Counted from the first letter of the stretch, positions 42,573-51,788 are shown. The stretch: DNA of 64,000 nt from Azophilus sp965247035 (GCA_965247035.1 CBDFGJ010000002.1:124001-188000), one strand, 5' to 3'. Translations and numbers: made by a program. Notes: a model not told the origin generated them from the sequence alone.

Positions 42573-43022
42573 CTATGGCGCAAATCCAACATCAACCTGA
42601 GCAATGGCTGCCCGCAGGGCGAAAAGGTAGCCGTTTGCGCCCAAGCCGCTAATGACGCCAACGGCTATATCGGAAAGGTAAGAGCGGCGGCGGAACTCCT
42701 CCCGAGCATGCACATTGGAGAGATGAACTTCAATGAAGGGTATCCCCACCGCGCTGAAGGCGTCCCGCAGCGCGATGCTGGTATGCGTCAAGGCACCCGG
42801 ATTGATGATGATGCAGGCGACTTCATCCTTGGCCGCATGCACCCAATCAATCAGTTCATGTTCAGCATTGGATTGCCGGCATTCGATTTCGTGGCCGGCT
42901 GAATCCGCCAAGGCACCGAGACCGCCATTGATGTCATCAAGCGTGGCATCGCCGTATATCTCCGGCTCCCGGCTGCCGAGCAAATTCAAGTTGGGGCCAT
43001 GCAAAACCAGAAACTTGGCCAT
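42573..43022 (-). CDS. aroQ: 3-Dehydroquinate dehydratase, type II
   Basis: Third enzyme of the shikimate pathway, converting 3-dehydroquinate to 3-dehydroshikimate. The 149-residue protein starts MAKFLVLHGPNLNLLGSREPEIYG, with the lid-loop Arg and Tyr, and contains IECRQSNAEHELIDWVH, IINPGALTHTSIALRDA and PFIEVHLSNVHAREEFR, all diagnostic. It lies directly upstream of accB, an arrangement general in gammaproteobacteria, and downstream of dsbD. Confidence 0.97.
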   Translation of the reverse strand: MAKFLVLHGPNLNLLGSREPEIYGDATLDDINGGLGALADSAGHEIECRQSNAEHELIDWVHAAKDEVACIIINPGALTHTSIALRDAFSAVGIPFIEVHLSNVHAREEFRRRSYLSDIAVGVISGLGANGYLFALRAAIAQVDVGFAP

Positions 43023-43146
43023 GCTTACGGATGCTCCATTGGCGACTGATCCACTTGCGGGAAATTGAAAAAAGCCGCAAAGTTATCGTATAAATCGCCT
43101 CAATTTAGAAGAAGTTAGCAGATTTTTTAGTTTTTGGAAACCCGCT
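43023..43146 (-). promoter_or_regulatory. AT-rich promoter region of aroQ-accB
   Basis: The 124 bp between dsbD and aroQ are strikingly AT-rich for this genome (runs such as TTTTTTAGTTTTTGG and TTTATACG), suggesting a promoter and leader for aroQ-accB. Several -10-like hexamers exist; I could not choose one. Confidence 0.45.
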
Positions 43147-45057
43147 TCAACCGCTGGCCAGAACGCCGTCGAGATGCCTGACCAGAGCTTTGGCACCTAT
43201 TTCTCCCTGCACCCTAAGCGTGGTTAACTCAACGCCATCGGAGCCGAAGAACACCAGACTCGGCGGCCCGAACAACCCGAAGGCGCTAAGCAACGTCTTG
43301 TCTTGCGCATCATTGGCCGTGACGTCAGCGCGCAACAGGTGAAACTGAACAAGGCGGTCGGCAACTTCCGGCCGAGGAAACACCGAGCGCTCCAGGATCT
43401 TGCAGGAAATGCACCAGTCCGCATAGACGTCAAGCAGCACTAGGCGACCATCGCGGTTGCCTGCGCCAATCTCGGCCTTCAGGTCATTCAAGCCCTTGAC
43501 CGGCTGCCAAACCAATTCCGCCGCCCCGTCTTGGCTTGCGGTGAAGCTCCGCAACGGTCTTAAAGGGTCGTCGGCACCGCTGGCAGCGCCAACGAGCAGC
43601 AATACGCCGTAAACCGCGCCAGCGAAGCCCAGCGCCTTCCATAGCTGGCCCCAACCCTGCTTGGGCGCGGCGTCCAACCCGCCCAAATAGGCAGCGCAGC
43701 CGATCAGCAGCGAAGCCCAAAGCGCCAAGGTGACGGCCGGCGGAAGCACACGTTCCAGCAACCAGATGGAGACCGCCAGCAGCAAAACACCGAACAGGGC
43801 TTTGATGGCGTCCATCCAAGGACCGGCCCGAGGTATCAGGCGCCCCCCTCCGGCTCCAATGACCAGCAAGGGCACGCCCATGCCCAGCCCAAGCGACAAC
43901 AGGGCGGCGCCGCCAAAAAGGCCGTCATTAGTGGCGCTGATGTAGACCAGGGCGCCGGCCAAGGGTGCGGAGACGCAGGGCGAGACCACCAACGCGGAAA
44001 GCGCCCCCATCACAACCACGCTCAGGTGCTTGCCACCGCCCATCCCGCGGCCCCAGGAATCCAAGGCATTCTGCCAACGCTGCGGCAACCGCAGTTCATA
44101 GAAGCCGAACATGGACAAAGACAGCAACATGAAGACCAAGGCAAAGGCGATGAGGACCGGTGGCGACTGCAAAGACGCCTGCAGGTTGAGACTGGCGCCG
44201 AACAAGCCCATAAGAGTGCCGACGACAGCGTAGGTGCAGGCCATGCCAAGCACATAGGCAACGGACAGGGTGAGCGCCCGGAATCGGCCTTTACCGCCTT
44301 TACCGCCTTTATCACCTTTATCGCCAACGATGATGCTGGACAGTATGGGTACCATGGGCAACACGCACGGGGTGAAGGCCAAGCCGACGCCGCCGAGGAA
44401 GAAAATCGCTAGGGCGGCCAGCACCCCGCCTTCAGCGAGCAGCGAAGCAAGTCGCCGCTCCTCGGTCTTCGGTATCGCTGCCTGCGGCTCCGCCGCTGAT
44501 AATGAGGGCTCTGCGGTAGTTAAAAGGGACTGCACCGCCGCCGCATAGCCCACCTCGGATGCGGCGCTCACGGCGGCAGCCAGATCATCGGCCTGCTGAA
44601 GCGTTGCAGCGGACGCAGACGGGTCCACAACCACCCAGCGCGTTTCCGGCGGATAGCACAAACCAGCATCGGCGCAGCCTTGGTAGGCAACCCCAACTTC
44701 TATCGGCCCGACCGCATCCTTGACCGGCACTCGAGCTTCGGCCCTGCGGTAATAGACCTCCACGGCGCCGAAATACTCGTCAACCTTGGCTTCGCCGGGT
44801 GGAATCTGCGCCGGGCCCAAGGTCGCAGCGCTGCCGTCCTTCAGCTTGAAATCAAAGCGATGGCGATACAGGTAGTAGCCATCCGGCATGTCCCAATAGG
44901 CCAGCAAAGCGCCGTCCTGGCCCACTTCCGTGCTAAGCACAAAGGCTTCATCAACCGGCAGGAATTGCGGCGGCTCGTCAAGCCAGCCCAGCTCCGCTGC
45001 GTTAAGCGGCGCCGAAAGCGGCGCCGCTATGACCAAAATCAATCCGGCGATCCACAT
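43147..45057 (-). CDS. dsbD: DsbD, thiol:disulfide interchange protein
   Basis: Inner-membrane reductase that moves electrons from cytoplasmic thioredoxin to periplasmic DsbC/DsbG and cytochrome-c maturation proteins. ATG 45057 gives a signal peptide (MWIAGLILVIAAPLSAPLNAAE). An N-terminal alpha domain has the Cys pair (GCADAGLCYPPE), an eight-span beta domain has its redox Cys pair in GLAFTPCVLPMVP and VVSPCVSAPLAG, and the C-terminal thioredoxin-like domain has DWCISCK. All six catalytic cysteines are present. A small loop after the first span is expanded by a nine-base repeat giving GDKGDKGGKGGKG. A TTG start at 45093 is possible but less likely. Confidence 0.94.
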   Translation of the reverse strand: MWIAGLILVIAAPLSAPLNAAELGWLDEPPQFLPVDEAFVLSTEVGQDGALLAYWDMPDGYYLYRHRFDFKLKDGSAATLGPAQIPPGEAKVDEYFGAVEVYYRRAEARVPVKDAVGPIEVGVAYQGCADAGLCYPPETRWVVVDPSASAATLQQADDLAAAVSAASEVGYAAAVQSLLTTAEPSLSAAEPQAAIPKTEERRLASLLAEGGVLAALAIFFLGGVGLAFTPCVLPMVPILSSIIVGDKGDKGGKGGKGRFRALTLSVAYVLGMACTYAVVGTLMGLFGASLNLQASLQSPPVLIAFALVFMLLSLSMFGFYELRLPQRWQNALDSWGRGMGGGKHLSVVVMGALSALVVSPCVSAPLAGALVYISATNDGLFGGAALLSLGLGMGVPLLVIGAGGGRLIPRAGPWMDAIKALFGVLLLAVSIWLLERVLPPAVTLALWASLLIGCAAYLGGLDAAPKQGWGQLWKALGFAGAVYGVLLLVGAASGADDPLRPLRSFTASQDGAAELVWQPVKGLNDLKAEIGAGNRDGRLVLLDVYADWCISCKILERSVFPRPEVADRLVQFHLLRADVTANDAQDKTLLSAFGLFGPPSLVFFGSDGVELTTLRVQGEIGAKALVRHLDGVLASG

Positions 45058-45429
45058 GGCGGCACATCCCGATTTTTTGCCCGTTTCTGGCAAGATGAAG
45101 ACCGCAAAGGCAATATAGCTCCGCGTGAGGAGCTCATCGTGAACCCATCCATAGGCAATGGCAACAGACTAGCGGAACAAGGTCCCAAAGCAGCGAATGG
45201 GATGTCCTCGGGTGCAAGCAACCCCAGTTTGACGCTGCCTACAGCCAGCTCAGCAGAGCCAGCCCATCCCCGATGCGACTAAACAATTGAGCAGCACCAT
45301 CAGCCCGTTGCTTGACCCGGCGGCTCTGACTCATTGGCCCACCCTTCCCTGTGATGGGGGAATCCAATGAAGACCAGTTGCAGCTCACCCACCAGCAACC
45401 AAGCACGAACGCCCAAGAAACTCTTTTCC
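45058..45429. other. Intergenic stretch between dsbD and the lipoprotein gene
   Basis: Divergent promoter region. A minus-strand frame at 45239-45334 could encode a 31-residue peptide with a fair ribosome site, but there is no other support. Otherwise nothing is seen. Confidence 0.4.
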
Positions 45430-46152
45430 ATGCGTCTTGGCGACCGAGGTTGCCCCTCGCGCTCGCGCTTGATGTGGACGCTGACGGTTGTGCTGTTGAT
45501 CGCCGGCTGCGAACTGCAACAAGCGCCACCGGAGACTTTGCCGGTGGGTATCCCACGAGCGGCGCAGCCGGTGCCGCTGTCACGGGAGGAGGCCCGCGCC
45601 ATTGAGGAACTGTTGGAATTGGCCGTGAAAGCCCTCAGCAACGACCAGCTTACGACCCCTGAAGATGGCAGCGCATACAACCTTTACCTAGAGGTGCTGG
45701 CTCTTGAACCCGACAATGAGCGCGCACGGCGGGGGTTGGAGCGGATTGTGGAGCGCTATGTCGAGCTGGCGCTGGCGGCGGCGGAGCAGAAGCGTTACCC
45801 CCAAGGGCGATTAATGCTGACACGGGCGCGGCAAGTGGACGCCGCCCACCCTGCGATTGAACCCACTGAGCGGCAAATCAAATTGCTTGAAAGCGCCCAA
45901 CGCGAGCGGGTGCGCCTGGACGGAGAGCAGTTGCGCCATCGCGCCAACACCATGCAACGGGCGTTGGAGAAGATAGGCGGCCGCGCCGGACAGCCCGGCT
46001 GCCGAGTCACCATCCGCGCCCGCTCCGACGATGAAGGCCGCTGGGTATATCAACAACTGAACCGAGGCGCCGGTAACGTTCGCGTGCGCGCCCGCCTGAC
46101 AGTCGCTTCGCCACCCGCGGTGGAGCTGATCTGCTTCCCCCAAAGCGGATGA
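45430..46152 (+). CDS. Lipoprotein with TPR-like helical repeat
   Basis: Unrecognised 240-residue protein. A signal sequence with lipobox (LTVVLLIAGCEL) predicts an N-terminal lipid anchor. The middle is alpha-helical and TPR-like (YNLYLEVLALEPDNERARRGLERIVERYVELALAAAEQKRYPQGRLMLTRARQVD). A C-terminal alpha/beta segment (GCRVTIRARSDDEGRWVYQQLNRGAGNVRVRARLTVASPPAVEL) resembles a small beta-rich domain. ATG 45430 or ATG 45472 may be the start. Envelope TPR lipoproteins often act as assembly scaffolds; no specific role is assigned. Confidence 0.7.
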   Translation: MRLGDRGCPSRSRLMWTLTVVLLIAGCELQQAPPETLPVGIPRAAQPVPLSREEARAIEELLELAVKALSNDQLTTPEDGSAYNLYLEVLALEPDNERARRGLERIVERYVELALAAAEQKRYPQGRLMLTRARQVDAAHPAIEPTERQIKLLESAQRERVRLDGEQLRHRANTMQRALEKIGGRAGQPGCRVTIRARSDDEGRWVYQQLNRGAGNVRVRARLTVASPPAVELICFPQSG

Positions 46153-46646
46153 CCTTAAGCCATGCCCGGACGATGGCTTGCATCGCTTGTCTAAACTGCC
46201 AAGCCATCCGCTTCAAATCGCCCTTAAAGTCAGATCATCCCTAAAGGGCACCTCGGTTTTTGCCTGTTTTCAGCGCCTTTCAGCGCCGCACGTCGGCGCG
46301 ACTGGTTTGAAGTTGGCTGAGCCGCTGACTAGCGGGGCTCGTGGGCGGCTTAGCGCCTGTCGTGCGGGCTTTTGAGCGCGATCCGTCCCACGGCGCCACG
46401 GCATCGATCTCGACCAGTGGCTCCTTGTTCGCATCCAAGCTCGCGCAACGATCGGAAAAATCAAAAACCATCCGCGGCATGACAACCAACCGCCTTCCAC
46501 TACTGACCCAATATCCACACCACCGTCAGAGCAGGCGCGATTTTTTGAGGTGTCCTAAAGAATAATCCCGTCTCATCGCGCATCAGGGCCGGTGCATTTG
46601 TTAACCTATATCTGCTGGTACTGAAGCAAGCGGTGAGAACATAGGC
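46153..46646. other. Intergenic stretch with a family-B element
   Basis: Holds the 310-bp deleted IS5-like element (46246-46555). Bases 46556-46646 carry the leader of the DUF2333 gene; 46153-46245 show nothing. Confidence 0.5.
46246..46555 (-). mobile_element. Internally deleted IS5-family element (family B, copy 2)
   Basis: Flanked by perfect TAAA duplications (46242-46245, 46556-46559). The ends GGGCACCTCGGTTTTT and, inverted, GGACACCTCAAAAAAT are terminal repeats. Read on the minus strand from its right end, it encodes MVFDFSDRCASLDANKEPLV and EIDAVAPW, the N-terminus of an IS5-family transposase, then jumps directly to the 3' end shared with the 9.0-kb copy. Most of the transposase, including the DDE core, is deleted. 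Confidence 0.85.
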
Positions 46647-47681
46647 ATGAATTGGAAATTCTGGTCGGACAACTCGAGTCTTTTGCCGATAAGCCCCCGC
46701 CGCGCCGGCTGGACCGCCGCCATCTTGGTCACCGCGTACTTGGTTGTCTGTGCATTGCTCGGCTGGTGGTGGGACAAGGAGCCGGATCAGTTCAATGTGC
46801 GGCAAAACGCAGCCAGCCATGCGCAGCGAACTGGCCAGGAAACCGTCATCGGCTACACCACCACCACAACCCTGATTCACGTAGCCGAGACCCTGCTTAA
46901 GAAGCGTGGCGGCTATCTTTCCAATGACTTAATGCCGCCAGGAATCTGGATGGACAACTTGCCGAATTGGGAATTTGGCGTCCTGGTGCAGATACGCGAT
47001 GCGGCCCGCGCTTATCGAATAGACTTCGCCCGCTCGCAAAGCCAATCCACCGAAGATCCGGACCTGAAGAAGGCGGAAGGCCAGTTCTTCTTCAACAACT
47101 CCAGTTGGATCTTTCCTGCTTCAGAAAGCGAGTACCGCCGGGGGCTGCGCGACTTCAACAACTACTTGCAGCGGCTAGCGGACCCATTGCAGACCAACGC
47201 CCAGTTCTACGCCCGGGCGGATAACTTGCAGCGATGGCTGCAAGGGGTGGAGACGCGTTTGGGCAGCCTCTCCCAACGGCTAGCCGCCAGCATCGGCAAG
47301 CGCCAGTTGAACGTCGATTTGGCCGGCGACGCCGCCGCCGTACAGTCCACTGATGCACCCTCGGAGCAGCAACTCAAGACGCCCTGGTTGGAAATAGACG
47401 ATGTCTTCTACGAAGCGCGTGGCCAAACCTGGGCGCTGCTCCATCTATTGCGGGCCATGGAACAAGACTTTGGCGGTGTGCTCGACAACAAGAACGCCCG
47501 CGTCAGCCTGCGGCAAATCATCCGCGATTTGGAGTCCACTCAAGACACCCTATGGAGTCCCATCGTGCTCAACGGAGATGGCATGGGCTTTTTGGCCAAT
47601 CACTCGCTGGTGATGGCATCCCACATTTCCCGCGCAAACGCCGCCATCATTGACTTGAGATCCTTGCTGGTCCAAGGCTGA
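46647..47681 (+). CDS. DUF2333-family protein
   Basis: A 344-residue protein with a short cytoplasmic N-terminus and one membrane anchor (AGWTAAILVTAYLVVCALLGWWW); the rest is periplasmic and helical. The segments WDKEPDQFNVRQNA, TTTTTLIHVAETLLKKRGGYLSNDLMPPGIWMDNLPNWEFGVLVQIRDAAR and NNYLQRLADP are characteristic of DUF2333, a gammaproteobacterial family of unknown function. Length and topology match the family. It lies alone between repeat-bearing gaps and upstream of hppA. Confidence 0.9.
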   Translation: MNWKFWSDNSSLLPISPRRAGWTAAILVTAYLVVCALLGWWWDKEPDQFNVRQNAASHAQRTGQETVIGYTTTTTLIHVAETLLKKRGGYLSNDLMPPGIWMDNLPNWEFGVLVQIRDAARAYRIDFARSQSQSTEDPDLKKAEGQFFFNNSSWIFPASESEYRRGLRDFNNYLQRLADPLQTNAQFYARADNLQRWLQGVETRLGSLSQRLAASIGKRQLNVDLAGDAAAVQSTDAPSEQQLKTPWLEIDDVFYEARGQTWALLHLLRAMEQDFGGVLDNKNARVSLRQIIRDLESTQDTLWSPIVLNGDGMGFLANHSLVMASHISRANAAIIDLRSLLVQG

Positions 47682-48139
47682 CGAGAGGCAGCGCCTTTCA
47701 TGGAACCACTTCAAACGGAGCGGGCCTGATCGGGCATGGGTTCCGAAAATGGGCTTGGGGCGCTTACCTGCCGGCGCACGGGCTGGCCGCTCGCATTGGG
47801 CCTCCTTTGAACTCGTTCTGTTGCTTCAACAGCGGGGCGGCATGCCGCTGCGGGTGGCTCAGGCTGACGAGCGGGCGCTGGGCGGGTGCGAAGTTGATCT
47901 AAGCCATCGCTCTTCTCCGCGCTCAAGAGGTCGGGCGAGGCGGCGCTTAGCTTCGGCTCAAGACGAAACGTGCCTTTTGCGCAAACGCTGATATCATACG
48001 CGCCGCTCGCATCGGGCAGTCCCTTCGGACTTGCTGGGCGGCTCCTTGAAAATGAACAAGAGTTTTGCCGCCGCGGACGGCTAAGCCTCGTGGACGGATC
48101 AATTCAATCCTCCAATAACTAGAAACCACAGGACAGCAA
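47682..48139. other. Leader and repeat region upstream of hppA
   Basis: Bases 47690-47800 are a family-D relative in inverted orientation. The remaining bases probably hold the hppA promoter (a TATCAT hexamer near 47990 is possible). No gene is seen. A GGACAG ribosome-like site precedes ATG 48140. Confidence 0.5.
47690..47800 (+). repeat. Family-D repeat, copy 3 (inverted)
   Basis: CTTTCATGGAACCACTT, AACGGAGCGG, CCTGATC and GGCTTGGGGCGCTTACC plus TGCCGGCGCACGG match the reverse complements of the tails near 9.4 and 42.1 kb. Confidence 0.7.
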
Positions 48140-50167
48140 ATGACCGAACTTACCCTGGTGCCCCCCATTCTCGGGGTGATTGGGCTGATTGTCGCCTTCA
48201 TCATCTACGCGCTGGTCAAGCGCTACGACGAGGGCGAACCAGCTATAAGGAAGATCGCCGACACCATCCATTCCGGGGCCATGGTGTTCATGCGCCGGGA
48301 ATACAGCATGTTGGGGCTGTTCGCCGCCGGGCTGCTGGTGCTGCTGTTGTTTTCCGGCTTGGGCGCGAAGACGGCCTGGGCCTTTGTCGCTGGTACTTTG
48401 TCATCTGCGGCCGCCGGTTGGATCGGCATGTACGCAGCCACCAAGGCCAATGTTCGCACCACCACCGCGGCCCACACCGAAGGACCGGCGGCGGCGCTTT
48501 CCGTCGCCTTCTTCGGCGGCTCCATCATGGGCTTGGCGGTGGCCTCCCTCGGCCTGATGGGTCTTGGCTTGGTTTACTACTTCTTCGGCGGCGATCCTGA
48601 AACCGCTCATCACATACATGGCTTTGGCATGGGGGCCTCCACCGTGGCCCTGTTCTCCCGCGTCGGCGGCGGCATCTACACCAAGAGCGCCGATGTGGGG
48701 GCGGACTTGGTGGGCAAGTTGGAAGCGGGCATTCCGGAGGACGACCCGCGCAATCCGGGCGTGATTGCGGATAACGTGGGCGACAACGTTGGCGACATAG
48801 CCGGCATGGGCTCCGACATCTTTGAGTCATATTGCGGCGCCATGATCGCCACCATCGCTATCGCCTCGACCTTGGCGAGCACGGCGATGTTGGCACCCGG
48901 CATGGCCAAGGGCGACGGTCAGGCAGCGCTGATGTTTCTGCCCTTAGCCATGGCCTCCACTGGGCTGATCTGCTCCATCATCGGCATTGGCGTGGTTCGC
49001 TCCCGCTCCCGATCCGCTCCGGCGTTGGCGCTGCGCATCGGCATGATCGGCTCGCCACTGATGTTCATCGCCGCATCCTACTTCGTGGTCGGAGAACTTG
49101 GCCTGTCCACCCACATTTGGTGGTCGCTGGTGTTCGGCTCCGTCGGCGGCGTCGTCATCGGCCTTGTGACCGAGTACTACACTTCATCCAAGCCCGTGCT
49201 GCGCATCGCCAAGGCGGGCGAAACCGGCCCAGCGACGGTGATGATCGCGGGCTTGGCCGTGGGCATGCAATCCGTCGTGATCCCACTGCTCTCCATCTGC
49301 GCCATCATCTTCGTCTCCACCGAACTCGCCGGGCTTTATGGCGTCGGCATCGCCGCGGTGGGACTGCTTGCAACCGTCGGCATGACCATGGCGGTGGATG
49401 CCTACGGCCCGATAGCGGACAACGCTGGCGGCATTGCCGAGATGGGTGGCCTCGGCAAGAAGACGCGCGCAATCACTGACTCCCTAGACGAACTCGGTAA
49501 CACCACCGCCGCCATGGGCAAGGGCTTCGCCATCGGCGCCGCGGCTCTGGCCGCACTGGCCATCATCGCCGCCTATGTGGAGACGATTCAATTCAAGACG
49601 GGCAGTGACTTCACCTTGCACCTCGGCGATCCGGATGTGCTGGTGGGCCTGTTCATCGGCGGCTTAACGCCCTTCCTCATCGCCAGCATCACCATGACCG
49701 CGGTGGGTGACGCCGCCATGGAAATGATCCAGGAAATTCGTCGTCAGTTCAGAGAGATTCCGGGCCTGCTGGACGGCAAGGCGGAGCCGGATACGGAGAA
49801 GTGCATAAACATCGCCACCTCAGCGGCGCTCAAGCGCATGCTTCTTCCAGGCGCCATCGCTGTGGCGGTGCCGCCGCTGGTGGGCTTTGGCCTCGGCCCA
49901 GAGACTCTTGGCGGGGTCCTTGGCGGTGGGCTGCTCGGTTGCGTCCTGCTGGCGCTGACCATGGCAAACGCCGGCGGTGCTTGGGACAACGCCAAAAAAT
50001 ACGTGGAGAAAGGCAACCTTGGCGGCAAGGGGTCCGATGTTCACGCCGCCACGGTGGTAGGCGATACCGTGGGCGACCCGTTTAAGGATACGTCCGGTCC
50101 GAGTATGAACATCCTCATCAACGTCATGGCCATCGTGTCACTGGTGATAGCGCCGCTGTTGGTCTAG
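48140..50167 (+). CDS. hppA: Membrane-bound ion-translocating pyrophosphatase
   Basis: Couples PPi hydrolysis to H+ (or Na+) export across the inner membrane. The 675-residue, ~16-span protein has the substrate motif GGIYTKSADVGADLVGKLE, DDPRNPGVIADNVGDNVGD (acidic Mg-PPi site), and the C-terminal GGAWDNAKKYVEKG and HAATVVGDTVGDPFKDTSGPS. The K+-dependence switch reads GNTTAA: alanine where K+-independent enzymes have lysine. This predicts a K+-stimulated subtype, and leaves H+ versus Na+ specificity open. It faces pfp end to end, an arrangement suggesting PPi-economising glycolysis. Confidence 0.96.
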   Translation: MTELTLVPPILGVIGLIVAFIIYALVKRYDEGEPAIRKIADTIHSGAMVFMRREYSMLGLFAAGLLVLLLFSGLGAKTAWAFVAGTLSSAAAGWIGMYAATKANVRTTTAAHTEGPAAALSVAFFGGSIMGLAVASLGLMGLGLVYYFFGGDPETAHHIHGFGMGASTVALFSRVGGGIYTKSADVGADLVGKLEAGIPEDDPRNPGVIADNVGDNVGDIAGMGSDIFESYCGAMIATIAIASTLASTAMLAPGMAKGDGQAALMFLPLAMASTGLICSIIGIGVVRSRSRSAPALALRIGMIGSPLMFIAASYFVVGELGLSTHIWWSLVFGSVGGVVIGLVTEYYTSSKPVLRIAKAGETGPATVMIAGLAVGMQSVVIPLLSICAIIFVSTELAGLYGVGIAAVGLLATVGMTMAVDAYGPIADNAGGIAEMGGLGKKTRAITDSLDELGNTTAAMGKGFAIGAAALAALAIIAAYVETIQFKTGSDFTLHLGDPDVLVGLFIGGLTPFLIASITMTAVGDAAMEMIQEIRRQFREIPGLLDGKAEPDTEKCINIATSAALKRMLLPGAIAVAVPPLVGFGLGPETLGGVLGGGLLGCVLLALTMANAGGAWDNAKKYVEKGNLGGKGSDVHAATVVGDTVGDPFKDTSGPSMNILINVMAIVSLVIAPLLV

Positions 50168-50196
50168 GGCCTGTCACACTGTCTTAATTAGCTCTG

Positions 50197-50394
50197 TTAG
50201 GCTTGGGACGGCGGGGCGGACTCCAGCGGCAACCCTTGCAGGAGAGCATTCGTCCCTAGCGGGATGGGCAGCAGGCAGAGGCTGCCGAGGGTAAGCACCA
50301 AGCAGATGGTCGCCGCCCGCCGATGCCGCATCACCAACAGCCTCACCAACCCCAAAAGGATGTTGCCTCCCGGGGGCAGAAACAGCTCTCTCAA
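50197..50394 (-). pseudogene. N-terminal fragment resembling YdcF/ElyC (DUF218) family
   Basis: A 65-codon minus-strand frame reads LFLPPGGNILLGLVRLLVMRHRRAATICLVL and TLGSLCLLPIPLGTNALLQGL, like the two-span N-terminus of YdcF/ElyC/SanA proteins. The DUF218 catalytic domain that should follow (about 180 residues) is absent; the frame stops right where it would begin. Start is a TTG only. Probably a deletion remnant lying between convergent hppA and pfp. A genuine small membrane protein is the alternative. Confidence 0.5.
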
Positions 50395-50456
50395 TAATCA
50401 GACGAGATTAATTCCAGAATTTCGATCTCTGCCGTCCCTACGCTGCAAACTGTGAA

Positions 50457-51716
50457 TCAGGCCGAAAATGGCGCTAATTTCCTTGGTGCCAAGCGGTTTT
50501 TCAGCCGAACGTACTGCGGCAGCCCATCGCGATAAGGCGGCGGCGCCTCCCCTTGCACTAAGGGTGATAAGTATCGTCGTGCTCGTGCGGTAATGCCAAA
50601 GCCGTCTCTGCTGATGTAGCTTTTCGGCATCCTGCGCTCCACGTTGGCCACTCGAGAAAGCTTGGCTTCGCCGATGGTCCATCGATAAGGCACATCGCTT
50701 AAGCGCTTGATTGTCAGCATCACCGCATTCCTACCGGATAGGGCGAAGTCCACCGCCGCCTTGCCCAAGGCGTAAGCCTGCTCCACATCAACCGCCGAGG
50801 CGATATGGCGGGCCGAGCGCTGCAAGTAGTCCGCCACCGCCCAGTGGGGCTTGTAGCCCAGCTTGGCGCGCACCAAGCCGGCGATGACCGGGGCCACGCC
50901 GCCGAGTTGGGTGTGTCCGAAGGCGTCCTTGTCGCCGGCATCGGCAATGAACTTGCCGTTTTCGTTGCGAACGCCCTCGGATGCCACCACCACGCAGTAA
51001 CCCATTGCTCGAACGGTCTCATCCACTTTGGCCAGAAAGCGCTCCTCGTTGAACACAACCTCCGGCAGCAAAATGATGTGGGGCGCATCTCCCGGCCTTT
51101 CCTTGGCCAAGGCGGCCGCGGCGGCAATCCAGCCTGAGTGGCGCCCCATGACCTCAAACACAAAGACCTTGGTTGAGGTGGCGCTCATGGAGGCCACGTC
51201 CAAAGCGGCCTCCCGAGTGGACACGGCCACATATTTCGCCACGGAGCCAAAGCCGGGGCAGGAGTCCGTCAAGGGCAGATCGTTGTCCACCGTCTTGGGG
51301 ATGCCGATGGCCGTCATGGGATAGCCTAGGCGGGTGCTCAGAAGCGATATCTTGTGCGCCGTGTCCTGCGAGTCCCCACCGCCGTTGTAGAAAAAATAGC
51401 GGATGTGATGCGCCGCGAAAACCTCGATCAAACGGCGGTACTCTCGCTCGCTCTCCTCAATGGAGCCCAGCTTGTAGCGGCAGGAGCCGAAGGCACCGCC
51501 AGGCGTATGACGCAGTGCGGCGATGGTTTCATCGGTCTCGCGGCTGGTTTCAATCAACTCCTCGTTCAAGGCACCCAGAATGCCGTTCCGACCGGCAAAG
51601 GTTTCACCGATGCGGTTCGGCCTCTGCCGAGCGGCTTCGATCAAGCCGCAGGCGGTGGCGTTGATGACCGCAGTGACGCCCCCGGACTGGGCATAGAAAG
51701 CATTTGCCGTGGACAC
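50457..51716 (-). CDS. pfp: Pyrophosphate-dependent 6-phosphofructokinase
   Basis: Reversible PPi:fructose-6-phosphate phosphotransferase. The 419-residue protein has YNGGGDSQDTAHKIS and GIPKTVDNDLPLTDSCPGFGS: the Lys in PKTVDND, in place of Gly in ATP-dependent PFKs (PGTIDND), and the GGGDS motif point to the PPi type. Further motifs are VMGRHSGWIAA and AFGHTQLGGVAP. Such enzymes in methanotrophs are encoded next to a membrane pyrophosphatase, as here. GTG 51716 follows GAGGTGG at suitable distance. Because the reaction is near equilibrium it may serve glycolysis and gluconeogenesis. Confidence 0.92.
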   Translation of the reverse strand: MSTANAFYAQSGGVTAVINATACGLIEAARQRPNRIGETFAGRNGILGALNEELIETSRETDETIAALRHTPGGAFGSCRYKLGSIEESEREYRRLIEVFAAHHIRYFFYNGGGDSQDTAHKISLLSTRLGYPMTAIGIPKTVDNDLPLTDSCPGFGSVAKYVAVSTREAALDVASMSATSTKVFVFEVMGRHSGWIAAAAALAKERPGDAPHIILLPEVVFNEERFLAKVDETVRAMGYCVVVASEGVRNENGKFIADAGDKDAFGHTQLGGVAPVIAGLVRAKLGYKPHWAVADYLQRSARHIASAVDVEQAYALGKAAVDFALSGRNAVMLTIKRLSDVPYRWTIGEAKLSRVANVERRMPKSYISRDGFGITARARRYLSPLVQGEAPPPYRDGLPQYVRLKNRLAPRKLAPFSA

Positions 51717-51788
51717 CAAACCACCTCAACAAAGAAAATTGGCGCATATAATAGTGCCTTTCGATCCACAAAAACCTATCATCAGCCA

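Noticed and set aside
45239..45334. 31-codon minus-strand frame (MSQSRRVKQRADGAAQLFS) with a fair ribosome site
   Set aside because: No recognisable family or context; probably chance.
51354..51788. Upstream extension of the 51789 membrane protein through the antisense of pfp
   Set aside because: The extension mirrors the pfp sequence and has no homology; the ATG at 51789 starts a clean membrane protein.
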